Shown: positions 20,053 through 32,894, counted from the stretch's first letter. The stretch: 64,000 bases of DNA from Hexactinellida sp. DTS-2022 (GCA_028753945.1 JAPNXP010000006.1:4092001-4156000), one strand, 5' to 3'. Numbers and translations: made by a program. The notes: generated by a model not told the origin, from the sequence alone.

Positions 20053-21456
20053 CTAAGGAGTGGTAGGGTTGCCGTTGGAAATTACTTTCTTTCGATTGAT
20101 GCTTTCGGGTAACAAAACACTAAACATTATGCAGATAATTAACACAAACCCATTGAGTATGAAAATGAGATGATAGTCGAAAGGAAAAGTGTGATTGTTG
20201 AGAGAAACCGCGAATACAGAGCCTCCGTAAATAGGCGCGAAACTGCGGAAAATGCTACAAATCGAAATACAGAGTCCATTGATAGCCCCAAGTTTATCAG
20301 GTGTAACAGAATTGTTGGTAAACATCGAAAGCGCAGCAAATACTGAGGCAGTAAACACTCGAAATAATCCATTGAATATCCCAAGTAACAAAGCTGGAGT
20401 TATGCCAGGTAGCATTGAAATGCTGGGCATTAAAACACAGACTGGGATTAGGAAAAGTAGCGAAATGTGAGACGACTTAAGTGCCCCGAAACACTTCTCT
20501 AAAGCTTGGAATATAAACAAACTGAATGGGAAACAGAACACTGCACTTATAGATGTTATCAATGAGAGCTTACGGATTGATAGTTCTAAGCCACCTAATT
20601 CTACAGGAACCTTACTCCACAGAGGTACGACTTCATCTATAGACAATACAACCACTGAGAATAGAGAGTATAAGACGAGTGATAAGATTACAACCCAATC
20701 TGTTATGAGCTCGTAAAACACGTTATTACGTAGCGTATGCTTAAGTCGTGATAATGGCCCTCTTAATCTTATAGGTTCTGTTAATAACAACGGGCCACTG
20801 GTCTCATTTAAGGTTTTTTCTATCGGGCGTATGACCTTTGATTTCTCCATGAATAAGTACACAGTCAGAGCTCCTATTAATAGAATGCAAGCGTTTACAA
20901 TGCCAGGCAAAACGTATGGGTATTTTACGAAGAGTTTGTATTTCGGTATATTGTACTGCATTATGGGGTCTGCCAAGAAACCACTGAATCCAGAGCCAAA
21001 TACTAATCCTAGGCTAAATACCGCGCCGAGAAATCCCATAGCAAATGGCTGTGTTGTGTCGTCACAGTAGTCAGCTAATGCAGCTTTGGCTGAGGGAATA
21101 ATTCCATTGAAAAATCCTACAAAAAACCTGAAGAAAATTGCCATGAATAACGTGGTAGAAAACCCATAACAGAAAGTTGCAAATGCAAGCAAGATGCCTG
21201 AGATAATAATTATAATTCTACGTCCGTATTTATCAGCTAGCCAGCCCCATAAAAACGATCCAAACGTTCGTCCTACGAATTGAGAGCTCGCGATTATACC
21301 CGAGTAATATCCGATATCTTTCTCACTCAGCCCTGGCATTAGGTGTTGCACCATCCATGGGAGGTAGGGGAATAGCTGTACCATTGTGTACATGCTCGAG
21401 AACAAAGCGATTAGGGCCGGGATGCTCCTCTTGAGGACAAGCAGGTATTTGTTCAT
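20053..21456 (-). CDS. MFS transporter, DHA1-type, 467 aa
   Basis: Twelve hydrophobic segments in two six-helix halves with a cytoplasmic central loop (about 210-235). The MFS motif A is clear after helix 2 (GWLADKYGRR, about 71-80), followed by RFFVGFFNG in helix 4 and a GSGFSGFLADP turn in helix 5, as in drug:H+ antiporter-like DHA1 proteins. The closest remembered layout is the ZIFL/tetracycline-resistance-like group (short N-terminus, SQFVGRTFGS, ADYCDD). The cargo cannot be inferred. One exon, normal family length. The start at 21456 gives a short cytosolic lead into helix 1. A family B element lies about 100 bases upstream. Confidence 0.85.
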   Translation of the reverse strand: MNKYLLVLKRSIPALIALFSSMYTMVQLFPYLPWMVQHLMPGLSEKDIGYYSGIIASSQFVGRTFGSFLWGWLADKYGRRIIIIISGILLAFATFCYGFSTTLFMAIFFRFFVGFFNGIIPSAKAALADYCDDTTQPFAMGFLGAVFSLGLVFGSGFSGFLADPIMQYNIPKYKLFVKYPYVLPGIVNACILLIGALTVYLFMEKSKVIRPIEKTLNETSGPLLLTEPIRLRGPLSRLKHTLRNNVFYELITDWVVILSLVLYSLFSVVVLSIDEVVPLWSKVPVELGGLELSIRKLSLITSISAVFCFPFSLFIFQALEKCFGALKSSHISLLFLIPVCVLMPSISMLPGITPALLLGIFNGLFRVFTASVFAALSMFTNNSVTPDKLGAINGLCISICSIFRSFAPIYGGSVFAVSLNNHTFPFDYHLIFILNGFVLIICIMFSVLLPESINRKKVISNGNPTTP

Positions 21457-21500
21457 TCCAAAGGTACTGATGTGTTGCTAGCTAAGTTGTGGAATGTATA

Positions 21501-21865
21501 CAGTGAACTCCCGTTATAACGAAGTGCTTGGGAGCTGTCTTATTTATACATGCTACTATAGTGAACTCTTGTTATAACGAAGTCGGATATAACAAATAAC
21601 CGCTTATAACGAAATAGAAAATTCCCCCAGAGCACTAAATGCATTAATTATTATCCGGTTATAACGAATATCCGGATATAACGAAGGAATTTACAGGTCC
21701 CAAGCACTTCGTTATAACGAGAATTCACTGTACGTAATTAAGCTCACATATTACGTAGTATATTCGCCTAATAGAAATTGCAGTAAAATATTGTCTATTA
21801 GCAGTTATTTTCATCCCCAAAGCGACCATTTAATTAATGTGAATTCTATTACGCGAACACCACAG
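21501..21865. mobile_element. MITE cluster: family B (21559-21730), B end (21501-21540), D remnant (21768-21865)
   Basis: A B left end (CAGTGAACTCCCGTTATAAC) is followed by a full B copy ending gagaattcactg and by a D remnant ending acgcgaacaccacag. Together they fill the spacer upstream of the MFS gene. No other feature is seen to 22109. Confidence 0.7.
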
Positions 21866-22109
21866 TATAACTTGATAAATTAGAAACACTATCAAACTCT
21901 AAAACGATAATACAATTTTTACTGAAAAAAGATCGCAATCGTGATCCAATGAATGTAATACAATTAGGATACAAGTTTAAAATATTTTCAAAAGCAAACT
22001 AACTGTTGCAATTAGTAACTTAGAATAGAAATACCAAAACATTAGTGAGACAGTAAATACCCAACCATTACATAATAGTGTTGATTAATAGAGTATAGTT
22101 ACTCAGTTC

Positions 22110-24807
22110 TCACTTTAGGTCAGAAAGGTCATGCTGATCACCATAACTCTTTCTCCTTTCTGCGGCTGTGAACACTTGGCTTGAAGATTTTTCTTTAATT
22201 CTAGGAAGTGTGTTACTTTCTATAAATTTCCCTTCCTTTCCCTCTGGATGCACCAGATGTGAATACCCTGTCATTTCTTCTATTGGCAATAAGGGCAGTG
22301 TTGATATGTACGTAGGGTTTGCTGGCATTACGATAACACTATTTGTTCTGTCTGCTTGAAGGGGGATTGTATTGTATTCCGTTGTTTTGCAATATTCATT
22401 ATTAACAACTGGTTCATCGAACTGGATAGATGCATAGTTTGTATCGAGTCTTTCTAACTGGTATTCTGTGCTAATGGTTCTAGTGTAGTTGTTGTTCTCT
22501 GAAATTTGATGCGTTGTATAATGGGTTTTATCATTCTTTTTCTTATTAAAGTATTGAATCGCGAAATACACGTTTATAACTAAACTTGTAATAAATAGTG
22601 CGAGAAATATAAGTGCTATTATAACCACAACTATGATGCGTAACTCCACTTGGCTGGATTGTGGCTCTTGGCTGGATTGTGGCTCTTGGCAATTTTTGTC
22701 ATTATCGCCTTTTTCAATGATGATTTCACTGAATGCAATAAGTTGTGTGACATTATAATCTGCTTCAACGTAAAATTGAAATTGTATTGTATTAGTCTTC
22801 ATAAAAGGGAACAGATTTATAAGGTAAATGTCACCAAATACAACTCGATCTGAAGTATCAACCGTTATGCCATTCATTGTCACAAAAGTTGGTGCAGAAA
22901 TAACTGTTTCGCCTATTTTTAAAGTTCCGTATATTTTTACAACTTTTATTAAATACACGTTATCCAGTATAAATAGCATTTTCAGTAGTGATAGACTCTT
23001 GTCTCCAACAATGATATTAGGTGCATTCAGTTCCCATAATACGAACATGTCTGGAGTGGTGTACAAGGTTAAGTCTATAAGAATATTTAGTGATAATATA
23101 GTGGATTCCGGTTATAAGAACATCGTCGGGAACTGCTATAATGTTCCTATAACCGTCATAAATTATATAGGGTATATGGCAACCGTTTTCCAGTATAATG
23201 TTCTTATACCCGGTATGTTCTTATAACCGGTGTTCTTATATCCAATATCTACTGTATTGTGTGTGCTGAGGGAAAGCCCTTTTCGTAGCTACAAATTTCA
23301 TAAATAACAAAGTTGCAATTTAATATTTATTGGATTTTGTAATTACTCTGTTTTATTGTGAACAATTCTCCATAATATTAATAACTTCACTATAAACAAG
23401 CCTATGGTCCCAATTTAACAACTTATTATATATAGAATTTGTATGAAATTAAGTTCGTTTATTTTAAAGTAAGACTTGATAAATCTCGTTAATACGAACG
23501 CGATTCATATAAAATTCCTATTACACTATTTCAGTCCCCTTCAAAGCCTTTTCAATATTCAAATGATTTGGTTAATACAAATTCCTTATAATGCGAGCGC
23601 ATTTTACTGTTCCCTGGTGTTCCTACTAACGAGATTCTACTATAATTACCAATCTGTTTGTCTGTTAGTTTTCCTGTACCCCCAGTGCATGTAACCTCGG
23701 AGCATTTTCCGGTGTAAGTACTGTCGCTACTCAATGTAGAACCCGGTAGTGGGATCGGTTGATACATTTGATACTCGAGTATAATTGTGTCCAAATCGAA
23801 GGATTCTGTGTTAGTTTGACAGCCATATAATTCAAACTGAAGGCAAAATATTCCGGCGTTATAGATTTCGTTGTTGACTTGTACAATCCTTTTCTCGATC
23901 TAATCAATAAGGTAATATAATTCCTATAATTATCATTAGAAATGTTAAATTACGAGCAAGCTTTGCTTTCTTTGCTGGGTTCCAACTAAATTATAATTGT
24001 ATTGTATTAATTATTCACGAATTATTGCTGTTTTTTTTTAAATACAGGTATTATTAATATAATTTCTTTAAGAATATAATTTTGTATACTAAATCTCATC
24101 TAAATTCATGAAAATTTGCTACCGATTATACGAGGGCCTTATTCCAATGTACCCAGCATTTTGAAAATGTTTAGAATAGATGCTATGAAATATCATTGAA
24201 CTCCCGTTATAACGAGTCGGATATAACGAAGGGATTTACAGGTCCCAAGCACTTCGTTATAACGAGAGTTGACTGTACTTACGGTTATAGTCCGCATTTT
24301 TGTTGATATTAATGCTACTCTTAGTGTCTTCTTATTGAGCTCGGGATTTGATATATCTTGATAGGGCAACATGGTGCTTGGATTAATTATACCCATACAA
24401 ACCCCAGGTGGATAATCAAGTGTTCTCTGTTCATCTGAATTTGAGTCTGTGTATGTTATATTGTAGCTTGCCCAGGGATCGAGATGTATCGAGGATTTGC
24501 ATTCGTCTTGAACCTCAGTAGTATTGAACCTTTGCCGTATTCCTATTCCAGTTATATTGTACGGTTTGTCGAGAATTAAAGTAATTTTGTTTTCCGGTTT
24601 TTGTGAGATTTTGAATACGAAAACACTCGAGTTCACGAGAGAACCAGATTTGATAGGCATTGCACTGTGTTCGTCACCATTTGTTGTTGTATTATATTGT
24701 AACGTCTCATTACAATTAGGCACTGCCTTGGCTATAATGGTTAATATTATTACCAAAATGAAAATTGTCAGCGTGAATTGATTAGCCATTCTGCTCATAA
24801 CTGACAT
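22110..24807 (-). CDS. Single-pass receptor-like protein with TxYxx tyrosine motifs, 3 exons, 579 aa
   Basis: Exons 24807-24283, 23899-23650, 23074-22110; phases 0 and 1; CDS 1740 nt. Signal peptide at the N-terminus (FTLTIFILVIILTIIA, preferred Met at residue 7). The ectodomain (about 30-400) has many N-glycosylation sites, paired cysteines and beta-rich segments; no named fold is recognised. A small QEPQSS tandem repeat precedes the membrane span (about 405-434). The 145-residue tail carries TEYQLE (461-466), TNYASI (470-475), TEYNTI (490-495) and TGYSHL (527-532). TNYASI and TEYNTI fit the immunoreceptor switch motif TxYxx[IV]. The middle exon lies between two unlinked-looking frames but has consensus splice sites and matching phases. 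A receptor using tyrosine phosphorylation is inferred; the ligand is unknown. Confidence 0.7.
23099..23254. mobile_element. MITE family C in receptor intron 2
   Basis: TAGTGGATTCCGGTTATAAG to ccaatatctactg; it ends 24 bases from the exon-3 acceptor. A family K remnant follows at about 23350-23470. Confidence 0.75.
23473..23642. mobile_element. MITE family A at +8 of receptor intron 2
   Basis: Right edge ends gagattctacta; on the minus strand the intron reads gtaatTA then TAGTAGAATCTC. The TA lies at +6/+7. Confidence 0.7.
24194..24275. mobile_element. MITE family B (short) at +8 of receptor intron 1
   Basis: CATTGAACTCCCGTTATAAC to gagagttgactg, 82 bp. On the minus strand intron 1 reads gtaagTA then CAGTCAACTCTC. 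Confidence 0.75.
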
Positions 24808-26733
24808 AGAGGTGCCCCGAAGCTCTTAAATATGCCTATTGGTTTTATTGTGCAGACTGACTTCGCTATTCTCACAGAAAGTATTTCCATTTAAATAAAT
24901 TAGACTCTCAGCAAGTAATTAGATCCACGCTTTATTTGGAAAGTGTGTGGTGCATTAATTAATGTTAAAGGATTTTTAATTCATTTAATTTTGCATCTTA
25001 CTTGATGAGGATGCAATGTCTTATGATTTGATTGTTTGCAATTTTTGTGTTGTTTGTAAAATTAAACTTGTGTACAACTAACTTTAAAAGTTCATTATAC
25101 TATTCGTTATATCTACAGTAGACTATCGTTTGATTAATTAAAATACCAATTACAAAAGGGGGTCGTCATAATTTGTTTGTATTATCCTGAAATTCGTATT
25201 AACCAGAGTCACATGCTTGCATTTGTATATACTAACTAGGGAAATTAAACCTTGTAATCCTTAACCGATATTTCACCTTTTCTGTGTTCGTATAACGACG
25301 AGAATCTACTATACTAAATTAAGACTATCTACATAGATACGGTATAACTCATAGGAATTCTGTATAAGAGTATTAGTGTCAACGTAGAATATATTCTTAT
25401 TTCTACGTAGATTATCAAACCACTGATAATGCACGTAGATATCCTGAACACGAGTTTAGCATGCAATTATAATTATACTACACTCTATTAATATTCCTTA
25501 GCAATCGTTACGTATGTCAGCTGCTAATTACCTGTCAAATCTTTAGACAATGGAAGGAAGCATATTTCTCTAACAATCTGTCTCCAACATTGAATGAATT
25601 CGAATAAACAAATTAATTAATTGTTAATTGCTAATAGAGAATCCCGTAAGTTGTTAATCTTACACGTAATTCAAGACATTAAATTATTATGGCTTTTCAA
25701 ATAATAGATCGGAATTCACAGCACTGTATACTCACATAATATTTGCTACAATTTGCTGACGAATATTATATTCTCAAAGTGTATTATAATTTCTGGAGTG
25801 AAGCATTAGAAATGAACAATGTAAAGCGAATACTCATTTGGGATAAATTGAGAATTTGTCGAGTATTTCGTATTTCTCCGATTCAGTTACAAACCACAAT
25901 CAATTGTTTAATTGTTTGGAAATGCAAAAGAAATAACTCGTTATTTCCCCAAATGGAATACTTGTATAAAACGAATGATTACATCTGAATTTCGCAAAAA
26001 CGATGAGAAACCTAATTTATATTATGTAATAAGCGAAAGTTCAATTCGAAACATTTTGTTTGAATAGTCGAGCAATAATATATTGCAAAGCCCTTCACGA
26101 GTAATGTGAACATACATGTGACATGGTTGGTAGAGAAATATCTTAGTAACGCAAGTGGAAGAGTGGAATTCATAGTGGTTGAATGTAGCAAGTGGTTGCA
26201 TATATATTTCCATAGCGACAATAAGTGTAACTTGTTATGTGTTAAAGCTTCAATAATTCATTGTTTTACAATAAATCTCCTAAAATTAGCGTTAATATCC
26301 GCAGAATATTTAACTAACAACGGTAAAGCCACTTAGGTATTTTTCATAGACAACTGAGATTAGAAATCATAATAGAATGCCTCACATAACAACAACAATG
26401 CAACTAAAGTATGTCGTTATTAGTATACAAATCCCATCAACAACCATCAACAAATGCCATCTGATCTGTCTAATAAAACCACCACTTAATATCTACTATT
26501 GTTGCCATTAATTAGTCAATAGTGTTTTGTATAAACAGAGTGTAGTTAGAGTGGCCTACGATTACATCACTACCAATGTGTACAATACGAATTCACTCAT
26601 TATGCACTAGTACTGCCCCTAGTGATCTGATCAGTATAAATAGAAAGCAATCCAAGTCAAAACGAATCAACACATTCAAACTGAAAGTGATAATTTTCGC
26701 GATATACACTAATTTCATATTGATATATTCATT
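24808..26733. other. Intergenic, 1.9 kb
   Basis: Divergent spacer between the receptor (-) and the AT-hook gene (+). A decayed family A element lies at 25115-25311. Several 60-80 codon open frames are present but look random (no domain, AT-driven composition). No gene is supported. Confidence 0.5.
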
Positions 26734-28939
26734 ATGCACGCAACATTGCCAAGCACTATTCCTCCAATGCAAATAAAGCCGGATTCGCCTAGCATTGTGG
26801 ATTCTATTTTGACAAAAAGTCCTTGCTACTACTCGAGCCCAAAAGTTCCCTGCTACAGGGAAGTGAAAACCGGAGGCGACCTTCTGAACTTTTTGAAATC
26901 TGCTACACTAAATTCTGTAAAGTTGGAGATCTGCGAAAAGCCGGAAAAACGCCGAAAACGAACTGTACATCCCAGCAAGCACATTCTGCGAAACATGAAC
27001 GAAGAAGGACTTGACTGCGGCGCCTACGCGAAACGAAGAGTCGGACGAAAACCGCGACCCAACGTGATACCCGACGAAGTGATGAAATCCGAAGATTATT
27101 TCGATCCGTTGGTTGAGGCCTTGTTCACTGACGCAAGCAAAGTTGAGAAGTTACCTGAAGAGGCATTCCACACACCGGAAAAGGACGGACTCAGATATTT
27201 CCAGAATCCACCGAGACTCCGGGGAAGACCTCCTAAGAGGAAGTGAGTTATAGGAAAACCATAATTAGGTTGATTGATTTATAAGTAATTCTATCTAAAT
27301 TGGCTTGTTTAGAAATTGAATTCTAAATTAGATTATTTTTGTAACATTTGCTAACTTTTATTGCGCAATAATTGGATTAGTATTTAGAAATTCGATCTAA
27401 ATTAGTTTATTTAGAAATTCGATCTAAATTACTGTCGAAACCGGTTTATTACAACTCGGTTTATTCTAACTATTAGTGATACAATCTTTTGTAAGAAATT
27501 CCAACTTCACTAGTATTTTCATCGGTTTTATTTTGCTATTCTTATCAAAAAAGAAAGGTTAGAAAAACCCGGTTTCAACTGTAGTATATTTAGAAATTTT
27601 GTATTTAGAATAGTTTTTTTCTAAAATTTGCAAACTTTTATTGCGCAATACTTGAAATAATGATCTAACAATTATGCAAATTTCCCACACGTTTGTTTGA
27701 ATTAATTATTAAAATCCTATTGTAGTTTGGTAAAAAAAGTAATTGGTTAACACTAATTTTAGGCGCCTGGAATTCATTTTGGTTATAACCAGTGTTATTG
27801 TACCAAAAAATTAGAATTGCACCATAGTTCCAATTCTGTTTCCATTCTAATTTGTTCCAATAAGTTCAGGTTCTAACAATGGCGCGTAATTTTAGTTCTG
27901 TTCCCATTTAGAGTTACGAGTGATATTCCAATCGAACAATTGGTATCCCTACATGCAAACTACAATTACAACTTCAACAACAATAATAACAACAACAATA
28001 ACAACAACAACAACACTCACTACACAATAACAAACAGCCAGCAATGTTTCTCCGATCCAGCACTCGCAAACATACTACAAGACGAACTTCAGTTCCTACC
28101 AGCGACAATAGAAGAGTTATACACTAACACAGTGCAAACTAACTATTACAGCACTCCTTGCAATATGTCGCTTAGCCATCTAACTCTACAGACACCAGCC
28201 AGCCCTAAGAAGATACGACCACAATCTGAGGTGAGTATTAGTATAGGAAAATAGTTAGTTTTATTATAGGAAAATATTTGTATTATTTATAGGAAAATAC
28301 CTAGTTTTATTATAGGTAAATAGTTAGTATTATAATAGGAAAATAGTTAGTATTATAAATTATAATAGGAAAATAGTTAGTTTATAATAGGAAAATAGTT
28401 AGTATTATTATACGAATACAGTTAGTATAATTATAGGAACACAAAATGGTTTATACATGATACCATACAATACAACTTGCAATATTTATATTTATATTCC
28501 ACAGAAACCTACTCACCGCAATTGCCGTAGAAAACTAGACCTCTCACTCGAACCTGCCTTTACCCCAAACCCTCTTCTCTCCGACGAATTCCTAATACCG
28601 CCGCCTTCAAAGAGACTTCGAGAAGACAGTCAAATTCCCCCTCTCCCCTCTATAAACGCTATATCCTATCCCTATCTCGCCACAGACCTTATACCCTCCC
28701 CTGTCGATCCAGTTCCACTAGACAGTTGGATAGTTGGGTACCAACCTAATTCAGTCCCCTACACTTACTATACCAGCTCTGATCAGTACTCCACTAGTTG
28801 GTCAGAAGTAACGCAAACGCCTACGAATTGTAGTACTACGGTAGAAGCTCCATACGATTTAGAACTTGATCAAATGCTGGATTTACTCGGACGCGATCAA
28901 AGCCAAAATTTCATCGCAAATGGGATTCTCGTTGAATAA
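26734..28939 (+). CDS. AT-hook-like nuclear protein, 3 exons, 420 aa
   Basis: Exons 26734-27242, 27912-28230, 28505-28939; phases 2 and 0; CDS 1263 nt. Exon 1 has basic clusters RRKRTVH and KRRVGRKPRP, then ends RLRGRPPKR. The two GRxPR/GRPPK cores are of AT-hook type, suggesting minor-groove DNA binding in the nucleus. Exon 2 encodes a run of about a dozen Asn, then FSDPALANILQDEL. Exon 3 is Pro/Ser/Tyr-rich with PPPSKRLRED (possible NLS), and near the end DLELDQMLDLLG, an acidic-hydrophobic string that looks like a transactivation helix. I do not recognise a defined family; a transcriptional regulator is the best reading. Intron 1 holds a family F element; intron 2 is almost wholly tandem repeats. 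Confidence 0.65.
27432..27581. mobile_element. MITE family F in intron 1 of the AT-hook gene
   Basis: CTGTCGAAACCGGTTTATTA to cccggtttcaactg, TA on the right, about 150 bp. Confidence 0.75.
28231..28440 (+). repeat. Minisatellite making up intron 2 of the AT-hook gene
   Basis: About eight degenerate copies of a unit like taggaaaatagttagtatta, starting within the donor region (gtgagtattagtataggaaa). Copies vary by small indels. Confidence 0.75.
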
Positions 28940-30267
28940 GTCTCGTTGTGAATCGATCGGATTTTTATCTCTTGGCCTCTCATTGTACTTATTGTAAACT
29001 ACGTAAATATGAGTATCAACCGATGGATGGATGTACGAACGAAACTGTAAATCAGATTTTGTAAAGACGTGTATTTTTTGTATATACACAATGTGTACTT
29101 AATATTATGTAATCTAAATCATTTCTAAATCACTTGTAAATTTGTTTATATTGATTATACGGTGTGATTATTTCTGTAACATAATTAGTTTTTGTTGTAT
29201 TAAAGCTTACTCATTAATTAAACTGATGTTTGCAACTTGTGTTTAATTTCTTCGTAATTAATAGTAAATAATGAAAATTAATTTCCTCGCTTGTAGCATA
29301 ATTATGATCTGACAAATAATGTGAGACATTGAACACGATAATAATTAGGATACAAACTTTCCCTAGTAACTGTATAGCTGGTACAAATATTTATGAATTA
29401 TGCAATATAAACAAAAGGAAATGATGCAATTTAAATGAAAGCATTTTTATCTGTTAAACCGTTACTAGGAGAATATTTAGCCCAATGATGAATGATCAGT
29501 TTAACTTTTATGGGTCATGTCCCTAAATCAATAAATCTGGCGCCTGTAATGTAATGTCACGTGTTTTTCAGTTTGTTTATCTATTGAGTAATCAGAACTA
29601 GTTCTTGTCAAAACGAAAATTATAAAGTGATATTGAAAATAGATCATGCTATAATTTGCGGGTTAAAATAATTTGTTTATTTGATGTCATTTAGCGCCTG
29701 TATTAAAATTATCACTTGTCTATGTTACTTCCTTTTACAAATGAATAAGACAACGTTTGTATTGTTCAAAACGTGAAAATACAAAACTGATATTGAAAAT
29801 ATAAAATACTTCAATTGCGTCAAAATGTTATCATTTTTTAAGGTATCTTTCTAAAATGAAATTATTATCCTACAAATAAAATAGCACTTATATTTTATGA
29901 ATTCTTATAGTTTTAGTGCTATCAGCTTATGATGTGGTTATAAGAGCTCTGTGGTTATTACATAACGATTGTGGTTGTGATCTAAGTGGACTCATATGGG
30001 ATTCATTGTGGAGCATTTTACAAACCCAGGCGTTTAATATACGTTTATACAAGTTAATATGAGCATATCTATGGAGTAATATCGTATCCAAGGTAGATAC
30101 ACTGTGTTGAACGGGCTGTTTATTTATTACATGATATTAACATAGCCATTTTGGTAGTAGCATTAGTGAACATTTATTTAATAGAGTTTGTTCAATCAAA
30201 TACAGATAATAATTGTAAAATTTATTAACCTACATTATTAGCTGGATAAGTTCATACCAAATATAAA

Positions 30268-30454
30268 CAGTAGAACCTCGTTAATACCAACACTGTTAAT
30301 TAATACAAATTCCGTTTAATTATAAAGAACACTATTTCAAAGCTTTTTCAATACAAATGATATAGGTTAATTAATTAATTAATTAACTCGAATTCCTAAT
30401 AAGGCGAACACATTTTAACTGTCCCCTGGTATTCGTACTAACGAGGTTCTACTG
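30268..30454. mobile_element. MITE family A
   Basis: CAGTAGAACCTCGTTAATAC to aacgaggttctactg; about 187 bp, TA on the right. Confidence 0.8.
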
Positions 30455-30596
30455 TATTTACTTTGCAAGTTAAAAATTTCCCAAATAAAATCCCTGGAAT
30501 TCCCTGGATAATGATATTTTTTCCAGGATTTCTATTTCTAAATACCTGAATATAAATTCTAAATTCTTTTCTCTTATTATTACTTGTACTCAGGGT

Positions 30597-30745
30597 TTTT
30601 CCAGGAGCGCGCCATACGCGAAAGTTACCAGAAAGTCCCTATAGAGTTATACAAAACTATCCTTTTAGGTGGTACAAAATTCCTACTCTAGTGACCTTAG
30701 GAGTGTTCAATTCTACTCCTGTATAATATCCTGATTGTACTCATA
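30597..30745. mobile_element. Family J element, partial
   Basis: The block ggagtgttcaattctactcc with the preceding acaaaactatccttttaggt reappears inverted at 58549-58640. Ends are not well defined here. Confidence 0.5.
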
Positions 30746-31634
30746 TTCAGGGCTGTAAATAAATAAAATTTTCTTCACTCGCACTCTAACCAAAATAAAA
30801 TATTTGACTATTTCAAATAATCTTTTGTCGAATCTAATAACTACAGTGGACTCTCGGTTTTACAAACAGAATTAAGCAATATTGGTTAAGGCGAATAAGG
30901 TTTAATTCCAATGACCTATAAAATTCATTAAAATGACAATTATTTATACGAATTCCCGGATAATCTAATAATAGTTAAAAATATGGACTAAGTTACACAT
31001 GTAATTTGAATTTATTTATTTGAAATGATTTGCCATTTTTCAAATATCAAATCATTTTGAGCCATCACTTTTACAGCCGTTTATAATGAATAATTATTAG
31101 AAAACCCAAAGCCATTAATTATAAATTCATTAAATCCCAGCAATTTCCATGAATCCCTTGATTATATTACATCGAGATGCCCCATAGTATTTCTAGTGAT
31201 TATTAATTACAGATGTTTATTAATTCGATATTTAGTTATTCCATTTTGCAATAAAATGTGTGGAAGTTAGTATTAGCACAGTCTAAGCTGCAATTATTTA
31301 CGAAATAATTGACGTATGGTCCGTAATATATTTGGAAATGTAGTCTTGGAAAATAATTATTTATCTTTCAACTTGTGAAATAAGATATGCATTATATGAT
31401 AGACATTACAGTCAATAACTAATTTTGGCAAAGATAAAGATAAAATTATTCCACAAAAATAGCATAAACAGAAACATGTCTGTTTTAAAAGGGGAATATT
31501 TCTGTCTTAAATTATTCTAATTCAGATATACTTGTTAGTTGTTGTCTAGACAATAACACGGTACTAACCTTTATTGGTAAACCCTATTAATTTGTGCAGT
31601 TAGACATTCACAATGCACCTGTATAATTATAATA

Positions 31635-31736
31635 CAGTCGAATCCACTTAATAGAGTCACCTCGGGACCAGGTTGCTTTGACTCGATTATGCGGAGAAAT
31701 CTATTAACCGGTGGCTCTATTAAGCGGAGTCGACTG
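31635..31736. mobile_element. MITE family E, short copy
   Basis: CAGTCGAATCCACTTAATAG to ggagtcgactg, TA-flanked, 102 bp with an internal deletion. Confidence 0.8.
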
Positions 31737-32894
31737 TAAATAAATAGTACAAATAAATGAATATTGAACTATTAATTTCTAGTTATTAGACAAATACTTA
31801 TACGAATAATGAAAGAAGAATATCGTGTAGAATTCTTATGAAAAAATATTTATTCATAAGTAGAACCAAAATCGAGCACAACAAGTCCACATTTCAAATA
31901 ATTAAATTCAGATGAATAAGCAATATTTATTAGCGATGATGAATAATCAAGAAATTTAGTTTCCTAACTAGAGTATTTGAAGATAATGAAAATCAAATCA
32001 ATTCCTCACAAGAAATTACACTTTGTATTGAACTCTATAATTCATTTAATTGATTTTTAAACAGCCGTTCGTCATCTGATTCCACTCAATAACATTATTC
32101 GTTAATGATCGAGCGATATTAGATCAAAGCGCTAAGTTGTTTGTACTCTATTTTAGTCTAAATATATATATTTAGTTTTACATAGCAACTTGATGCTTAG
32201 CAAAGAATTCATTTAATCAATAGTGTATATCACGTAACTAGGCAACATATAATGAGAATGGAATTTAGATGCATACACTTCCACTATAAAGGGATATTGA
32301 ATTAATTTATCATTCCTATGTGCCAACTTGAAAGTAGGGATTGTAACTAAACTTGGTGCAATACATTCCACTCTGGTTATATAGTTGCTATAGAGAGAGA
32401 ATTGCGAAATTATTAACTTTTAAATCTCTTTGTAAATTAATTATCTCTTATCTTGCCAACTCAATGTAGCAATTGGCATGTGTTGGAGATACAAAGTTTA
32501 TCAATTTAAATTCAATAAATATAAATTCTGCAACTGATTAACTTCCCGATTTCCAACAAACCAACAAGAGAAGCCAATAGTACAACTTATTTCATTGAAC
32601 CAAAATCTCCCATTGAATTAGACTGTTCATGTAACCTTGTAAGAATTTGGAAAATGATGTGTTAGCCGATTGCGAGTATAATAGAATGAAATAAAACTCT
32701 ATTTTAATTATGCATCACTAATGAACGCGATAAAATAGAAAGAAAATGATTTCATAATATGAATGAGATAAAATCTATTATTGGAAAATTTGTAAATAAA
32801 TATTATCACTGTTAACCAATAAATATTAGCGAGAGTCTACTGTACCTTGTATTAGCTATAGTGATTAGGAAATACATTAAATTATTATATTGTA

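Noticed and set aside
22650..22853. Repeated AGLWLL motif on the plus strand
   Set aside because: Antisense of the QEPQSS repeat in the receptor.
25743..26336. Several 60-80 codon frames on both strands
   Set aside because: AT-driven composition, overlapping on both strands, no domain and no splice context.
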